Positions 1 through 6,913 of a DNA stretch of 37,796 bases are shown here, piece by piece. Position 1 is the first letter of the stretch. Every line of letters begins with the position of its first letter. Under the pieces are notes generated by a model. It made no database searches. It saw nothing but the letters and a program-made list of their open reading frames with translations, and was not told the origin of the DNA. Made by a program: the position numbers and the translations under genes. Origin of the DNA: an uncultured Bacilli bacterium (GTDB taxonomy: Bacteria > Bacillota_I > Bacilli_A > RF39 > UBA660); contig CALVVW010000005.1 of the NCBI GenBank assembly GCA_944364005.1, forward strand, positions 1-37,796. Reading direction: 5' to 3'.

Positions 1-482
1 GTTTTTTCTTTTTGAAGTTTACTCTTATCCAAATTCATAATAATAGCAAACCATTTATCACTTTTTTCATTTCGAAAAACTCCGTAGTCAGGAAACTTCT
101 CCCATAAAAATTCTGGATGTACTTGATATTTTTCTTTTATCTTCATAGAAATACGATTAGATTGATCAAACATAAAGTCTTCTTCTATAAAACAACAATT
201 AGCAATATCTCGTAAAATATTTCGATACTCTTCTTTCACCGTATTAGCAAAATCTCCTACCACATCATCTATACGAAAGTTTGTATATTCTTCCTCCATA
301 TCTAAATCATATACTTTTCCAGTAACTACACTTGCCTCATCCACTTTTATCTCCGCTTTAAAACTATGATTCATAAACTCCTTAGAATAAATATAGTAAG
401 GTCCATTCTTTTTAAAGCCATAAGAAATTAGAGCATCTTTCTTTATCCTTCTTTTTCTAAATATTTCTTCTTCAATACTCAT
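1..482 (-). CDS. MmcQ/YjbR-like protein, 3' end outside window
   Basis: Open frame of 160 codons that runs off the left edge, read from ATG at 482 (MSIEEEIFRK). The last visible part has the pattern of the MmcQ/YjbR (CyaY-like fold) family: FLWEKFPDYGVFRNE followed by KWFAIIMNLDKSKL, near residues 125-155. The ~110 residues in front form the N-terminal half seen in longer YjbR proteins, with charged helices and GYGF/GPYYIY-like strands. The family binds DNA in structural predictions but its cellular role is not established. It lies 36 bp upstream of the S51 peptidase in transcription order, so the two may be co-transcribed. The C-terminus cannot be judged. Confidence 0.7.
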   Translation of the reverse strand, partial: MSIEEEIFRKRRIKKDALISYGFKKNGPYYIYSKEFMNHSFKAEIKVDEASVVTGKVYDLDMEEEYTNFRIDDVVGDFANTVKEEYRNILRDIANCCFIEEDFMFDQSNRISMKIKEKYQVHPEFLWEKFPDYGVFRNEKSDKWFAIIMNLDKSKLQKEK

Positions 483-518
483 ACTCGACCCCCTATTTCT
501 TTGATTATATCATAAAAT

Positions 519-1193
519 CTATATTTTCTTTTCTCCAAATATTTCTGGAACTCCTCCAACAAATTCTAACTCTCCATCATGATAAACTACCATTTGTGTA
601 TCCGTAATCGCATATATTGGAAAGGGATTCTCTTTTAATACTCGTTTATAAAAGCTCTTCGTCCACTTCTTATGATCTTCTCTCATATAGTGAGGTATAA
701 TATTAAAGTTTACAAGATTTAACTCTTCATGCATTTTGGCTAAATCCCAATCTTTTGGATATCTCTCTTTCCAGAAATCTGCACTCGTTATTTTCCTTCC
801 TAAAACAATAGAGCCTGCTGATGTTCCCATGATTACTTTTTCATTTGCCATTTGTTTTAAAATATCTATCGTATCTGTTTCTCTAAACAACTTCTCTAAT
901 ATATGTTGACGACCTCCAACAATATAAATTAAATCTGCTCTTTGAAAATGTTTTTTTATTTCTTCTTTATCATAAACCCTAAAATTTACAAAATCAATCG
1001 TTCCACCGATATATTTTTCTATGTTTGCTAACTCTCTAATTAACCATCTTTTATCACGTGTTTCATCTAATCCTACATAAGCTTCATTGATAATCGCAAC
1101 ATTTATTTTTTCTAATGGTTTTCCTACTAATTCTTCTACCTTTTTAGCAATTTCATCTGTTGTAAAACCTTGTGATGCTAAAGCTAGTCTCAT
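519..1193 (-). CDS. Peptidase S51 family (dipeptidase E / cyanophycinase-like)
   Basis: 224 aa, close to the size of peptidase E. The class I glutamine-amidotransferase-like fold is shown by the strand IYIVGGRQ (residues 89-96) and the nucleophile elbow MGTSAGS, with Ser125 as the likely catalytic serine, and His168 in NIIPHYM as the likely base. In the family this serine hydrolase cleaves Asp-X dipeptides or related isopeptides in the cytoplasm; the substrate here cannot be read. ATG at 1193 is preceded by a strong AGGGAGG with 7-base spacing, which fixes the start. A TGA-extended TATAAT lies about 40 bp upstream, so it probably has its own promoter. Confidence 0.85.
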   Translation of the reverse strand: MRLALASQGFTTDEIAKKVEELVGKPLEKINVAIINEAYVGLDETRDKRWLIRELANIEKYIGGTIDFVNFRVYDKEEIKKHFQRADLIYIVGGRQHILEKLFRETDTIDILKQMANEKVIMGTSAGSIVLGRKITSADFWKERYPKDWDLAKMHEELNLVNFNIIPHYMREDHKKWTKSFYKRVLKENPFPIYAITDTQMVVYHDGELEFVGGVPEIFGEKKI

Positions 1194-1231
1194 TATTTTT
1201 CCTCCCTAATTTTTATATTATTAATTTTTTC

Positions 1232-1237
1232 ATTATA
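1232..1237 (-). promoter_or_regulatory. Extended -10 promoter for the S51 peptidase gene
   Basis: On the minus strand the sequence reads TTGATATAAT, that is a consensus TATAAT preceded by TGA (extended -10). No good -35 hexamer is present 16-18 bp upstream, which is tolerable for an extended -10 promoter. It lies 39 bp upstream of the start codon. Confidence 0.5.
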
Positions 1238-1272
1238 TCAACCACATTTATTATACAGTTTAATTTAAAGCT

Positions 1273-2127
1273 TTACTTATTTTCTATTTTTTCTTTATCA
1301 TCAATATATTTATAATTTAATCTATTGTCATTAGTAATTACTGATGCTTCTAATTTCTTTTCTAAATCCTCTCTAGCAACTTTTGCGGTATTTCCACCCA
1401 TTCTTGCTATTTTTTTATTTTGCTCTAGGCCATAAGGATTGTGTTTTTTAGCAAGTTCTCTCGTTGCTATTTCTCCTAAATCTGCTAAAGCGACTTCAAT
1501 ATCAGACATATTATCTCTTAAAGATTCCTTCCTAAGACCTTTATACTGCTTATATTCTTTAGCACTCATTCCTGACCATTCTTTATATATTTCATTAGTC
1601 AGAATTGCAAATTCTTTTTCTTCTGTAATATTTCCGGCTCGCCAAACATCAGTCAACGTTTTTCTATCTTGGATGCCTTTTACTCTTTTAGCAATCCAAA
1701 CCTCATCATAACCTTTTGCTCTGTATAAATCTATTGATCTTTGAGCAGCAATTGATGGATCAAATATTTCATCGACTCTTTCACTACCTAAGTGTGCTAA
1801 CCATTGCTTTATAGGTTCAGCATTTTTACTAGGAATAGACTCAATAATTCTAAACATTCCTTCAATATCAACAACATCAGTATTATAATATTTACCATCA
1901 GAAGCTTTTAATTTCAGCTGGTTACAATTTGTAACCGACTCATTTCCTTCTTGCTTTAATCTGTGTTTTAAAACTTTCCAATAATTTCTTGGATTATCAC
2001 TTTCTGAGATAACTCTAACAATATCTACAACACTTATAAAGTATTTCTCCTGTTCTTTATCCCAGACTGTTCTTATAGTTTCATTATTAAATATCTTATT
2101 TACTAAATGCATTTTATCTTGATTCAT
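1273..2127 (-). CDS. BRO-N domain protein, DinD-like (DNA-damage-inducible D type)
   Basis: 284 aa. The N-terminal ~115 residues look like a BRO-N/phage antirepressor domain (VWDKEQEKYFISVVDIV at 21-37, then NYWKVLKHRLKQEG), and the C-terminal part has the conserved blocks of DinD-type proteins (MSDIEVALADLGE, ELAKKHNPYGLEQN, ARMGGNTAKVAREDLEK). In E. coli, DinD is SOS-induced and acts on RecA filaments; that role is known for the family but not shown here. ATG at 2127 has AAAGGAGA at good spacing. The promoter 170 bp upstream carries a LexA/DinR-like box in its spacer, which supports damage-controlled expression. There are no phage genes around it, so I read it as a chromosomal DinD-like gene rather than a prophage antirepressor. 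Confidence 0.75.
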   Translation of the reverse strand: MNQDKMHLVNKIFNNETIRTVWDKEQEKYFISVVDIVRVISESDNPRNYWKVLKHRLKQEGNESVTNCNQLKLKASDGKYYNTDVVDIEGMFRIIESIPSKNAEPIKQWLAHLGSERVDEIFDPSIAAQRSIDLYRAKGYDEVWIAKRVKGIQDRKTLTDVWRAGNITEEKEFAILTNEIYKEWSGMSAKEYKQYKGLRKESLRDNMSDIEVALADLGEIATRELAKKHNPYGLEQNKKIARMGGNTAKVAREDLEKKLEASVITNDNRLNYKYIDDKEKIENK

Positions 2128-2231
2128 TATTTCTCCTTTACTATATTAATTATATTTTTACTGCATCTTTTTTAATAATTCAAACATAATCTTTAGGATA
2201 ACTACTTCCACATTTTAGATATGTCTAACTT

Positions 2232-2270
2232 CTAACACTTAAGCCTTTGAAAACAATTAATTCTAAACAT
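2232..2270 (-). CDS. 12-codon leader ORF behind the SOS-like promoter
   Basis: ATG at 2270 opens MFRINCFQRLKC followed by TAG. It has a good Shine-Dalgarno (AGGAGAG, 7-base spacing) placed about 17 nt after the predicted transcription start of the dinD-like unit, so ribosomes should load on it first. It ends 104 bp before the dinD-like start codon. It could be a leader peptide or a small damage-induced peptide; it is too short to recognise, and chance cannot be excluded. Confidence 0.4.
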   Translation of the reverse strand: MFRINCFQRLKC

Positions 2271-2292
2271 AATATTCTCTCCTGACGAGAAC

Positions 2293-2321
2293 ACTATATA
2301 ATACGTTTGTTCGTATGTCAA
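2293..2321 (-). promoter_or_regulatory. Promoter with SOS-like box for the dinD-like gene
   Basis: On the minus strand: perfect TTGACA (2316-2321), 17-bp spacer, TATAGT (2293-2298). Inside the spacer, 2300-2313 reads CGAACAAACGTATT, matching 12 of 14 positions of the Bacillus DinR/LexA consensus CGAACRNRYGTTYC; it also contains the short inverted repeat ATACG-N6-CGTAT. A repressor bound here would block RNA polymerase. The match in the second half-site is weaker (GTAT instead of GTTC). Confidence 0.6.
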
Positions 2322-2378
2322 CTGTTTTTTATCAAGTTTTCAAATTTGTTTTTTTAAAAGCAAATCCCTTATAAATTT

Positions 2379-2407
2379 AAAAAAGAGCAACATTCAATTC
2401 GTTGCCC
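2379..2407 (-). terminator. Intrinsic terminator of the ABC-2 operon
   Basis: Minus-strand hairpin with arms GGGCAAC and GTTGCTC (one G-U pair), 9-base loop, followed by six T. It begins directly after the permease stop codon. Confidence 0.85.
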
Positions 2408-3079
2408 TTAATACTCTTTCTTTTTAAAATTTTTATAAGATATCTTATAAGAAATATAATATAAAACTGCGGATACTAATATCAAAATAGGAATACCAAA
2501 ACGATTCATAAAATGATTTATCTCTTTTATATTAATATCAAATCCCATTTTTGTAATTAGAAATCCTACTCCTGCAATCATTAATACTAATAGAAATATT
2601 AATAAAAACATTTGAATTCTACCTTTTTCTGCTCCAAAACGATAAACACTTGGTATTTGAATTGCTTGGATAAGAGCAACACCAAATATTCCACTAATGA
2701 CTGTTACAAGTAATCCCTGATAGTCTAGTCTAATTAAGTCATCTGGTCTCATCACATTCATAACATTTACAATAATAATTGTTAATAAAATTCCAATAAT
2801 ACCACCTAGGATATTACCAACTATCGCTAGAACATATTTACTCATAACAATTTCTTTTCTAGTTAGAGGAAGTGCTAAAATATATTTTTCGGCATGTGAT
2901 GCCTCATCATAATTAAATGTTGAAAGAATAATCATACCAATCATAACTGTAATAAAGGTAGGTGCAAAATTTACAGCATCCGTTCCAATCATTCCCATAC
3001 TACAAAAAATAAGAATAAGAAATAACGTTGTTTTATAGCTAGATAAATTAAGTAAATCCTTAATAATTAATCCTTTCAC
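2408..3079 (-). CDS. ABC-2 type transporter permease (PF13346-like)
   Basis: 223 aa with six predicted membrane segments (about 17-32, 38-54, 82-107, 122-142, 154-176, 195-211). The start MKGLIIKDLL and the cytoplasmic block EKYILALPLTRKEIVMSKY (64-82) are typical of the ABC2_membrane_5 permeases. These pair with a cytoplasmic ATPase to export peptides or lipophilic compounds, as in the PmtB/PmtD subunits for phenol-soluble modulins. Its start overlaps the ATPase gene by 4 bp, so the two are translationally coupled. The substrate cannot be deduced; a peptide or membrane-active compound is the usual inference for GntR-ATPase-permease units. Confidence 0.85.
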   Translation of the reverse strand: MKGLIIKDLLNLSSYKTTLFLILIFCSMGMIGTDAVNFAPTFITVMIGMIILSTFNYDEASHAEKYILALPLTRKEIVMSKYVLAIVGNILGGIIGILLTIIIVNVMNVMRPDDLIRLDYQGLLVTVISGIFGVALIQAIQIPSVYRFGAEKGRIQMFLLIFLLVLMIAGVGFLITKMGFDINIKEINHFMNRFGIPILILVSAVLYYISYKISYKNFKKKEY

Positions 3080-3936
3080 TTTCCTTCTCCTTTCACATAA
3101 AATAACATAATATCTTCAATACTAGGTTTATCAATTACTGCAAATTTATATTTTTTCTTAACCATATCTTTATCTGATACTAATACTTGATAAGAATATT
3201 TATCCTTTCTATAACTGATATAGTCTTTCTTTTCTATGCGCTGAAATTCTTTTTCATCACACTTTACAATTCCATAATTTTCTAATAAATCAATAGTTGG
3301 TAAATTGAAGATAATTTTTCCTTGATGAATAAAAATAATATAGTCAGCAATCTGTTCTAAATCGGTAGTAATATGCGAAGAAAGTAAAACAGAACGATTT
3401 TCTTGTTCTAGAATATACTTCCTAAAGATATCTAATATTTCATTTCTAATAATAGGATCTAATCCACTCGTTGCTTCATCTAATATTAATGCCTTAGGAT
3501 GATGAGAAAGTGAGGTTGCAATCTTTAATTTCATTTTCATTCCACTAGAGAATTCTTTCACAATCTTATCTTCTGGCAATTGAAATTCTTTTAAATAATC
3601 AAAATATTTATCTTCATCCCAGTTTTTATAAAACTGCTTCATAACTTTATTTATCTGTTTTGCTGTTAAGTATTCCGAAAGAAAACTATCATCTAACACA
3701 ACACCTAACTCTTCTTTAATCTCTTTTTCACTATTCTTACTATCTTTTCCAAAAACTTTAATCTCACCATCAAACTTTATCATATTAAGAATAGCTTTCA
3801 ATGTTGTTGTCTTGCCGGCACCATTTTCACCAATCAGTCCAACAACAGCACCTTCTGGAATCGTAAAACTAACATTATCTAACCGAAACCCGGGATACGT
3901 TTTAGATACATTTCTAACCTCTATCGTATTTTTCAT
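3076..3936 (-). CDS. ABC transporter ATP-binding protein
   Basis: 286 aa, a single nucleotide-binding domain of ABC-2 exporters. Visible are Walker A GENGAGKT (36-43), a signature FSSGMKMKL (129-137), Walker B ILDEATSGLD (151-160) and the H-loop LLSSH. The C-terminal ~70 residues after the core are a short accessory region. It powers the adjacent six-helix permease. The gene overlaps both neighbours by 4 bp, giving a tight GntR-ATPase-permease operon. The signature SSGM in place of SGGQ is common in this subfamily. Confidence 0.93.
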   Translation of the reverse strand: MKNTIEVRNVSKTYPGFRLDNVSFTIPEGAVVGLIGENGAGKTTTLKAILNMIKFDGEIKVFGKDSKNSEKEIKEELGVVLDDSFLSEYLTAKQINKVMKQFYKNWDEDKYFDYLKEFQLPEDKIVKEFSSGMKMKLKIATSLSHHPKALILDEATSGLDPIIRNEILDIFRKYILEQENRSVLLSSHITTDLEQIADYIIFIHQGKIIFNLPTIDLLENYGIVKCDEKEFQRIEKKDYISYRKDKYSYQVLVSDKDMVKKKYKFAVIDKPSIEDIMLFYVKGEGK

Positions 3937-4316
3937 AAATCCTCCTCAAAAATAATTTTAAACAACTCCACAACTTCTTCTTTTGTGATATTAGAAATCT
4001 TCGAAATATTATATATTTTTTCTATATATTCTTGTATTTCTTTTAGTTTTTCTTCATGAATTAACTCCAAGTTTTTAGGAGCAACAAAACTTCCCTTTCC
4101 AGGAATCGTTTTAATAAATCCTTCCTGTTCTAATTCATCATAAGCTCTTTTCACCGTCAAGAAACTAATTTTTAAATCATTAGCTAATACTCTAACAGAA
4201 GGTAGAGCTTCTTCTTCCATTAATTCATCATTACAAATAGCTTCTTTAATAGCATTCTTTATCTGCTTAAAAATCGGTATATCACTACTATTACTAATAA
4301 TTATATTCAAACGCAT
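3933..4316 (-). CDS. GntR family regulator (YtrA/PmtR type)
   Basis: 127 aa from ATG at 4316: an N-terminal GntR winged helix (IPIFKQIKNAI, then LPSVRVLANDL, VKRAYDELEQEGFI, PGKGSFV) and only ~50 residues of C-terminal helices, the short YtrA architecture without a metabolite-binding domain. Such regulators repress their own ABC transporter operon. In-frame TTG at 4322 and GTG at 4319 also exist, but an AGG seven bases ahead of ATG 4316 and family alignment favour ATG. The predicted transcription start is only about 12 nt upstream, so the mRNA is nearly leaderless. A 23-bp perfect palindrome covers the -10 box and is the likely operator. Confidence 0.9.
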   Translation of the reverse strand: MRLNIIISNSSDIPIFKQIKNAIKEAICNDELMEEEALPSVRVLANDLKISFLTVKRAYDELEQEGFIKTIPGKGSFVAPKNLELIHEEKLKEIQEYIEKIYNISKISNITKEEVVELFKIIFEEDL

Positions 4317-4323
4317 CACCAAC

Positions 4324-4363
4324 CTGTTATATACACTATATAACAGTTATAACAGATTGTCAA
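4324..4363 (-). promoter_or_regulatory. Promoter and 23-bp palindromic operator of the GntR-ABC operon
   Basis: Minus strand: TTGACA (4358-4363), 17-bp spacer, TATAGT (4335-4340). A perfect inverted repeat, arms CTGTTATATA and TATATAACAG around a 3-bp centre, spans 4324-4346 and covers the -10 box and start site. A further CTGTTATA half-site lies in the spacer as a direct repeat. This is the arrangement expected of autorepression by the GntR protein. Confidence 0.85.
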
Positions 4364-4366
4364 CAT

Positions 4367-4398
4367 AAAAGAAAAGATTATCCTAAAATAATCTTTTC
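4367..4398 (-). terminator. Terminator downstream of the alkD-like gene
   Basis: Minus-strand hairpin with perfect 11-bp arms GAAAAGATTAT / ATAATCTTTTC and a 6-base loop, followed by TTTT. It sits a few bases before the -35 box of the GntR promoter, insulating the two units. Confidence 0.75.
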
Positions 4399-4408
4399 AA
4401 CACATAAA

Positions 4409-5068
4409 TTAAATATATTTACTAGCTTCTCTAATACTTAGTTTATCTAATTTATCCTTATATTTATCAATCAACTCTTTTACCCAGGTTGGATTAGTTT
4501 TCGAATATTCTCTTAAGCTCCAACCAATAGCTTTATTAATGAAAAACTCACTACTTCCTAAATTATTTACTATAATTTTTTCTAGTAACTCTTTATTCGT
4601 CTTTTCTTTTCTATTTAATTGATGATCAATAGCTATTCTTCTTAACCAGAAATCTTTCTCTTTTGACCATACTAACATCAGCTTATCTACTCTACTATCT
4701 CTTAGACCAATCTCCCCAATAACAGCATCAAAACAATCTATCGTATCCCACCATTCTTTTCTAATAATATATTGTTTTATTTTAGGGATATCTTCATAGG
4801 TTAAATAATCTTTCATTGCAAGCAAATAATCACATACAAAATATTGAAACTCCCTATGAGAATCCTGATAACATTGATCTAAAAATTTCCAATCAATCTT
4901 TTCTAACTTTTTCTCCTCTTTTAAAAAATCTTTATATACTGCTTTTCTCTTAGGAGTAGAAATACCATAAAAAAGAAATAAATTCCTCATATATTTCGCC
5001 ATACTAATAGCATTTTCTCTATCTTCTATTTCTTCAAATTTCCTTTTGATTTCTAAATATTTATCCAT
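4409..5068 (-). CDS. DNA alkylation repair protein, AlkD-like
   Basis: 219 aa, all helical, with the HEAT-like repeat pattern of the AlkC/AlkD superfamily: MAKYMRNLFLFYGISTPKR near the N-terminus, then EWWDTIDCFDAVIGE, FWLRRIAIDHQL, and FFINKAIGWSLREYSK. AlkD is a DNA glycosylase that removes positively charged N3- and N7-alkylpurines without base flipping; the WWDTID and WLRR blocks form part of its DNA-binding groove. Length matches the family (about 220-240 aa). It ends at its own terminator. Along with tag at 22788 and the dinD-like gene it gives the window three separate DNA damage functions. Confidence 0.9.
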   Translation of the reverse strand: MDKYLEIKRKFEEIEDRENAISMAKYMRNLFLFYGISTPKRKAVYKDFLKEEKKLEKIDWKFLDQCYQDSHREFQYFVCDYLLAMKDYLTYEDIPKIKQYIIRKEWWDTIDCFDAVIGEIGLRDSRVDKLMLVWSKEKDFWLRRIAIDHQLNRKEKTNKELLEKIIVNNLGSSEFFINKAIGWSLREYSKTNPTWVKELIDKYKDKLDKLSIREASKYI

Positions 5069-5123
5069 AATTGTCCTACTTTCATCTATCTAGTCTTGAG
5101 TATGATTTAATTTTTTTATTTTA

Positions 5124-5354
5124 TCAATTTCCCTGATTATTTTGTTTCTCTTTAATTAATTCTCTGGTTAACTGAATAGCTTCCACTATAAATACTATAC
5201 CTATAATTCCTAATGGTAATATATAAAAGGTAAAAGCAAGTCCCCAGGGATCAGCATCAAAAAATGCAATAAAACTTTGATAAACTAAAATAATACCAAT
5301 AATCCAACAAATGATTGTTAACAAATAATCCAATATTTTTTTAAACCTTTTCAT
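5124..5354 (-). CDS. Small two-helix membrane protein
   Basis: 76 aa, unknown family. Two hydrophobic segments, about residues 10-30 and 41-58, separated by a short FFDADPWG loop, with a basic N-terminus and a polar C-terminal helix. ATG at 5354 directly follows the TGA stop of the upstream gene, and the AAGGAGA that serves as its ribosome binding site is inside the last three codons of that gene, so translation is coupled. Part of a run of small membrane protein genes. Confidence 0.7.
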   Translation of the reverse strand: MKRFKKILDYLLTIICWIIGIILVYQSFIAFFDADPWGLAFTFYILPLGIIGIVFIVEAIQLTRELIKEKQNNQGN

Positions 5355-5684
5355 TCATTTTCTCCTTCTACTTATTTTTCCAATCAAACTACCTATCAAT
5401 ACACCTAAATAAGAATCTATCAAATACCATACGGTATATACCAAAGCAGTATAATTATAATGAATATAGACCGTTGGAATAAATACTATTGCTACAACAA
5501 AAGGATAAATAATTCTTACTTTTCCTTTTGAAACAGCTCCAAATATGACAGATAGCATCAAAGTAGAAAACAAAAGAACAATAATCAGTCCCAGACCATC
5601 TGTTGGACCAGCAGTAAAAGGAAATAAATAAAATAACATTATCTGAATCATTAATATAATCATTTCTTTTAAATATTTTTTCAT
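5355..5684 (-). CDS. Small integral membrane protein, unknown
   Basis: 109 aa with four hydrophobic stretches (about 7-25, 31-50, 58-76, 80-100) and a basic KISRRRK tail. I do not recognise a family. TAGGAGAAATT precedes ATG. A shifted frame (5455-5742) overlaps it, but the strong ribosome binding site and hydrophobic pattern favour this frame. It lies in the same direction as its neighbours with gaps of 0 and 32 bp. Confidence 0.7.
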   Translation of the reverse strand: MKKYLKEMIILMIQIMLFYLFPFTAGPTDGLGLIIVLLFSTLMLSVIFGAVSKGKVRIIYPFVVAIVFIPTVYIHYNYTALVYTVWYLIDSYLGVLIGSLIGKISRRRK

Positions 5685-5716
5685 AATTTCTCCTACCTAA
5701 CGTAAATACTATATCT

Positions 5717-5917
5717 TTATTTTTTCTTATCGTATGTCGCAATACAAATAAACAATAAAACTACACCAATAATCTCCATTCCTACAGAAAGTCCTAACAA
5801 CAAACCTGATGTAAACTCTGAAAAATTAGTAGCACCTTCTGTAAAATACATTCTAGATAGCGATAACACTTCTGCTAAAATAATTAATATAGTAGCAGAT
5901 ATTAACTTCTTTGACAT
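5717..5917 (-). CDS. Small two-helix membrane protein
   Basis: 66 aa: helix 1 about residues 5-22, helix 2 about 36-60, ending in the charged tail YDKKK. No family recognised. AGGTG sits ahead of the ATG. It follows the DUF5684-like gene by 7 bp, so it is likely co-transcribed. Confidence 0.65.
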   Translation of the reverse strand: MSKKLISATILIILAEVLSLSRMYFTEGATNFSEFTSGLLLGLSVGMEIIGVVLLFICIATYDKKK

Positions 5918-5924
5918 AAAACAC

Positions 5925-6431
5925 CTACTTCAACTTTTTTTGATTTCTTATAATAAATAAAATAATACTTCTTGAAAATCCTAATGTTAATACATTTAAT
6001 ATAGTCAATAGATCCACAAACTTTCCAGTTACTTTTTTCATAATGTGATGAGATAAAACTACATTAAAAATAAAACTTAAAACTAATAAAATAATAATTA
6101 AGAAAAATATCATCGTATTAACACCATCTGGTAAACTAGTTGCATAATAAGAAATGATAATCAGTAAAAAAGCCAGTACATCTATTCCACATAATAACTT
6201 TCCCAAACCTTGTTTATCAGCAAATTTCCCTAATATACATTTATTATAAAATGGTATCCAAGAAGTAATTGGATATTTATAATGATTCGCTTTCGATACT
6301 GCATATAGAAAAATACTTTCAAAAATATAATTAATAAGCATATATGCAAAAACAACCAAAGCAACAACTACAAATACTATAAACATAGACATTAAAATAC
6401 TTAATAATATAAATACACTAATTCCACCCAT
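5925..6431 (-). CDS. Multi-helix membrane protein, DUF5684-like
   Basis: 168 aa from ATG at 6431, chosen over the longer frame to 6455 because AAGGAG lies seven bases ahead of it and the shorter form does not run into the ybaK gene. About four membrane helices; between helices 1 and 2 is SWIPFYNKCILGKFADKQGLGK, which resembles the 'IPFYN' block of DUF5684 membrane proteins. Function unknown. Starts 4 bp after the ybaK stop codon. Confidence 0.65.
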   Translation of the reverse strand: MGGISVFILLSILMSMFIVFVVVALVVFAYMLINYIFESIFLYAVSKANHYKYPITSWIPFYNKCILGKFADKQGLGKLLCGIDVLAFLLIIISYYATSLPDGVNTMIFFLIIILLVLSFIFNVVLSHHIMKKVTGKFVDLLTILNVLTLGFSRSIILFIIRNQKKLK

Positions 6432-6435
6432 GGTA

Positions 6436-6900
6436 TCACTCCTTACAAACATCAACCCATTCTTGATAACAAGATGCTTCTTCTAACTCTCTTATTGTTA
6501 ATTTTACCGCACTATGACTATTGCCGCAAGCAGGATAGATAACATCATACTTTTGTAGCGACCGATCTAAATACACTTCTACTCCTTCCAAAACACCAAA
6601 CGGGCAAACACCTCCTACTTTATGACCAATCATTTTTTCAACAGCATCCACAGGAATCATTTTCGCTTTTTGATGAAAAAAAGCTTTATATTTACTATTA
6701 TCTATTTTTGCATCTCCTGCTGCAACAATTAAAATTGGCTTTCCCTCTACTAAAAATGATAATGTTTTTGCAATCTCGCCTGGACTACATCCTAAGGCTT
6801 TCGCCGCGTCTTCTACCGTTGCGGAAGAAGTATCAAATTCCATAATTTTACCTTCTAATCCATATTTTTTCAAATGTTCTTTTGCTCTTTCTAATGACAT
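6436..6900 (-). CDS. ybaK: YbaK/EbsC family aminoacyl-tRNA deacylase
   Basis: 154 aa, the full length of a free-standing YbaK/ProX editing domain. Conserved blocks: CSPGEIAKTLSFLV with the lysine of the active site, ILIVAAGDAKIDNSK, KMIPVDAVEKMIGHKVGGVCPFGV (VGGVCPFG is the family hallmark), and YPACGNSHSAVKLT. These enzymes hydrolyse mischarged tRNAs such as Cys-tRNA(Pro); some members accept other amino acids and the specificity cannot be read here. Located between a VanZ-like gene and small membrane protein genes, with no tRNA synthetase nearby. Confidence 0.9.
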   Translation of the reverse strand: MSLERAKEHLKKYGLEGKIMEFDTSSATVEDAAKALGCSPGEIAKTLSFLVEGKPILIVAAGDAKIDNSKYKAFFHQKAKMIPVDAVEKMIGHKVGGVCPFGVLEGVEVYLDRSLQKYDVIYPACGNSHSAVKLTIRELEEASCYQEWVDVCKE

Positions 6901-6913
6901 AAACTACTCCTAA

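Noticed and set aside
1439..1711. Plus-strand open frame of 90 codons opposite the dinD-like gene
   Set aside because: It is a shadow: no ribosome binding site, and the minus strand has a recognisable protein.
1273..2127. Prophage on the basis of the BRO-N domain
   Set aside because: No integrase, capsid, portal or lysis genes around; the C-terminal half is DinD-like.
5455..5742. 95-codon frame over the small membrane protein genes
   Set aside because: The overlapping frames at 5355-5684 and 5717-5917 have better ribosome binding sites and membrane patterns.
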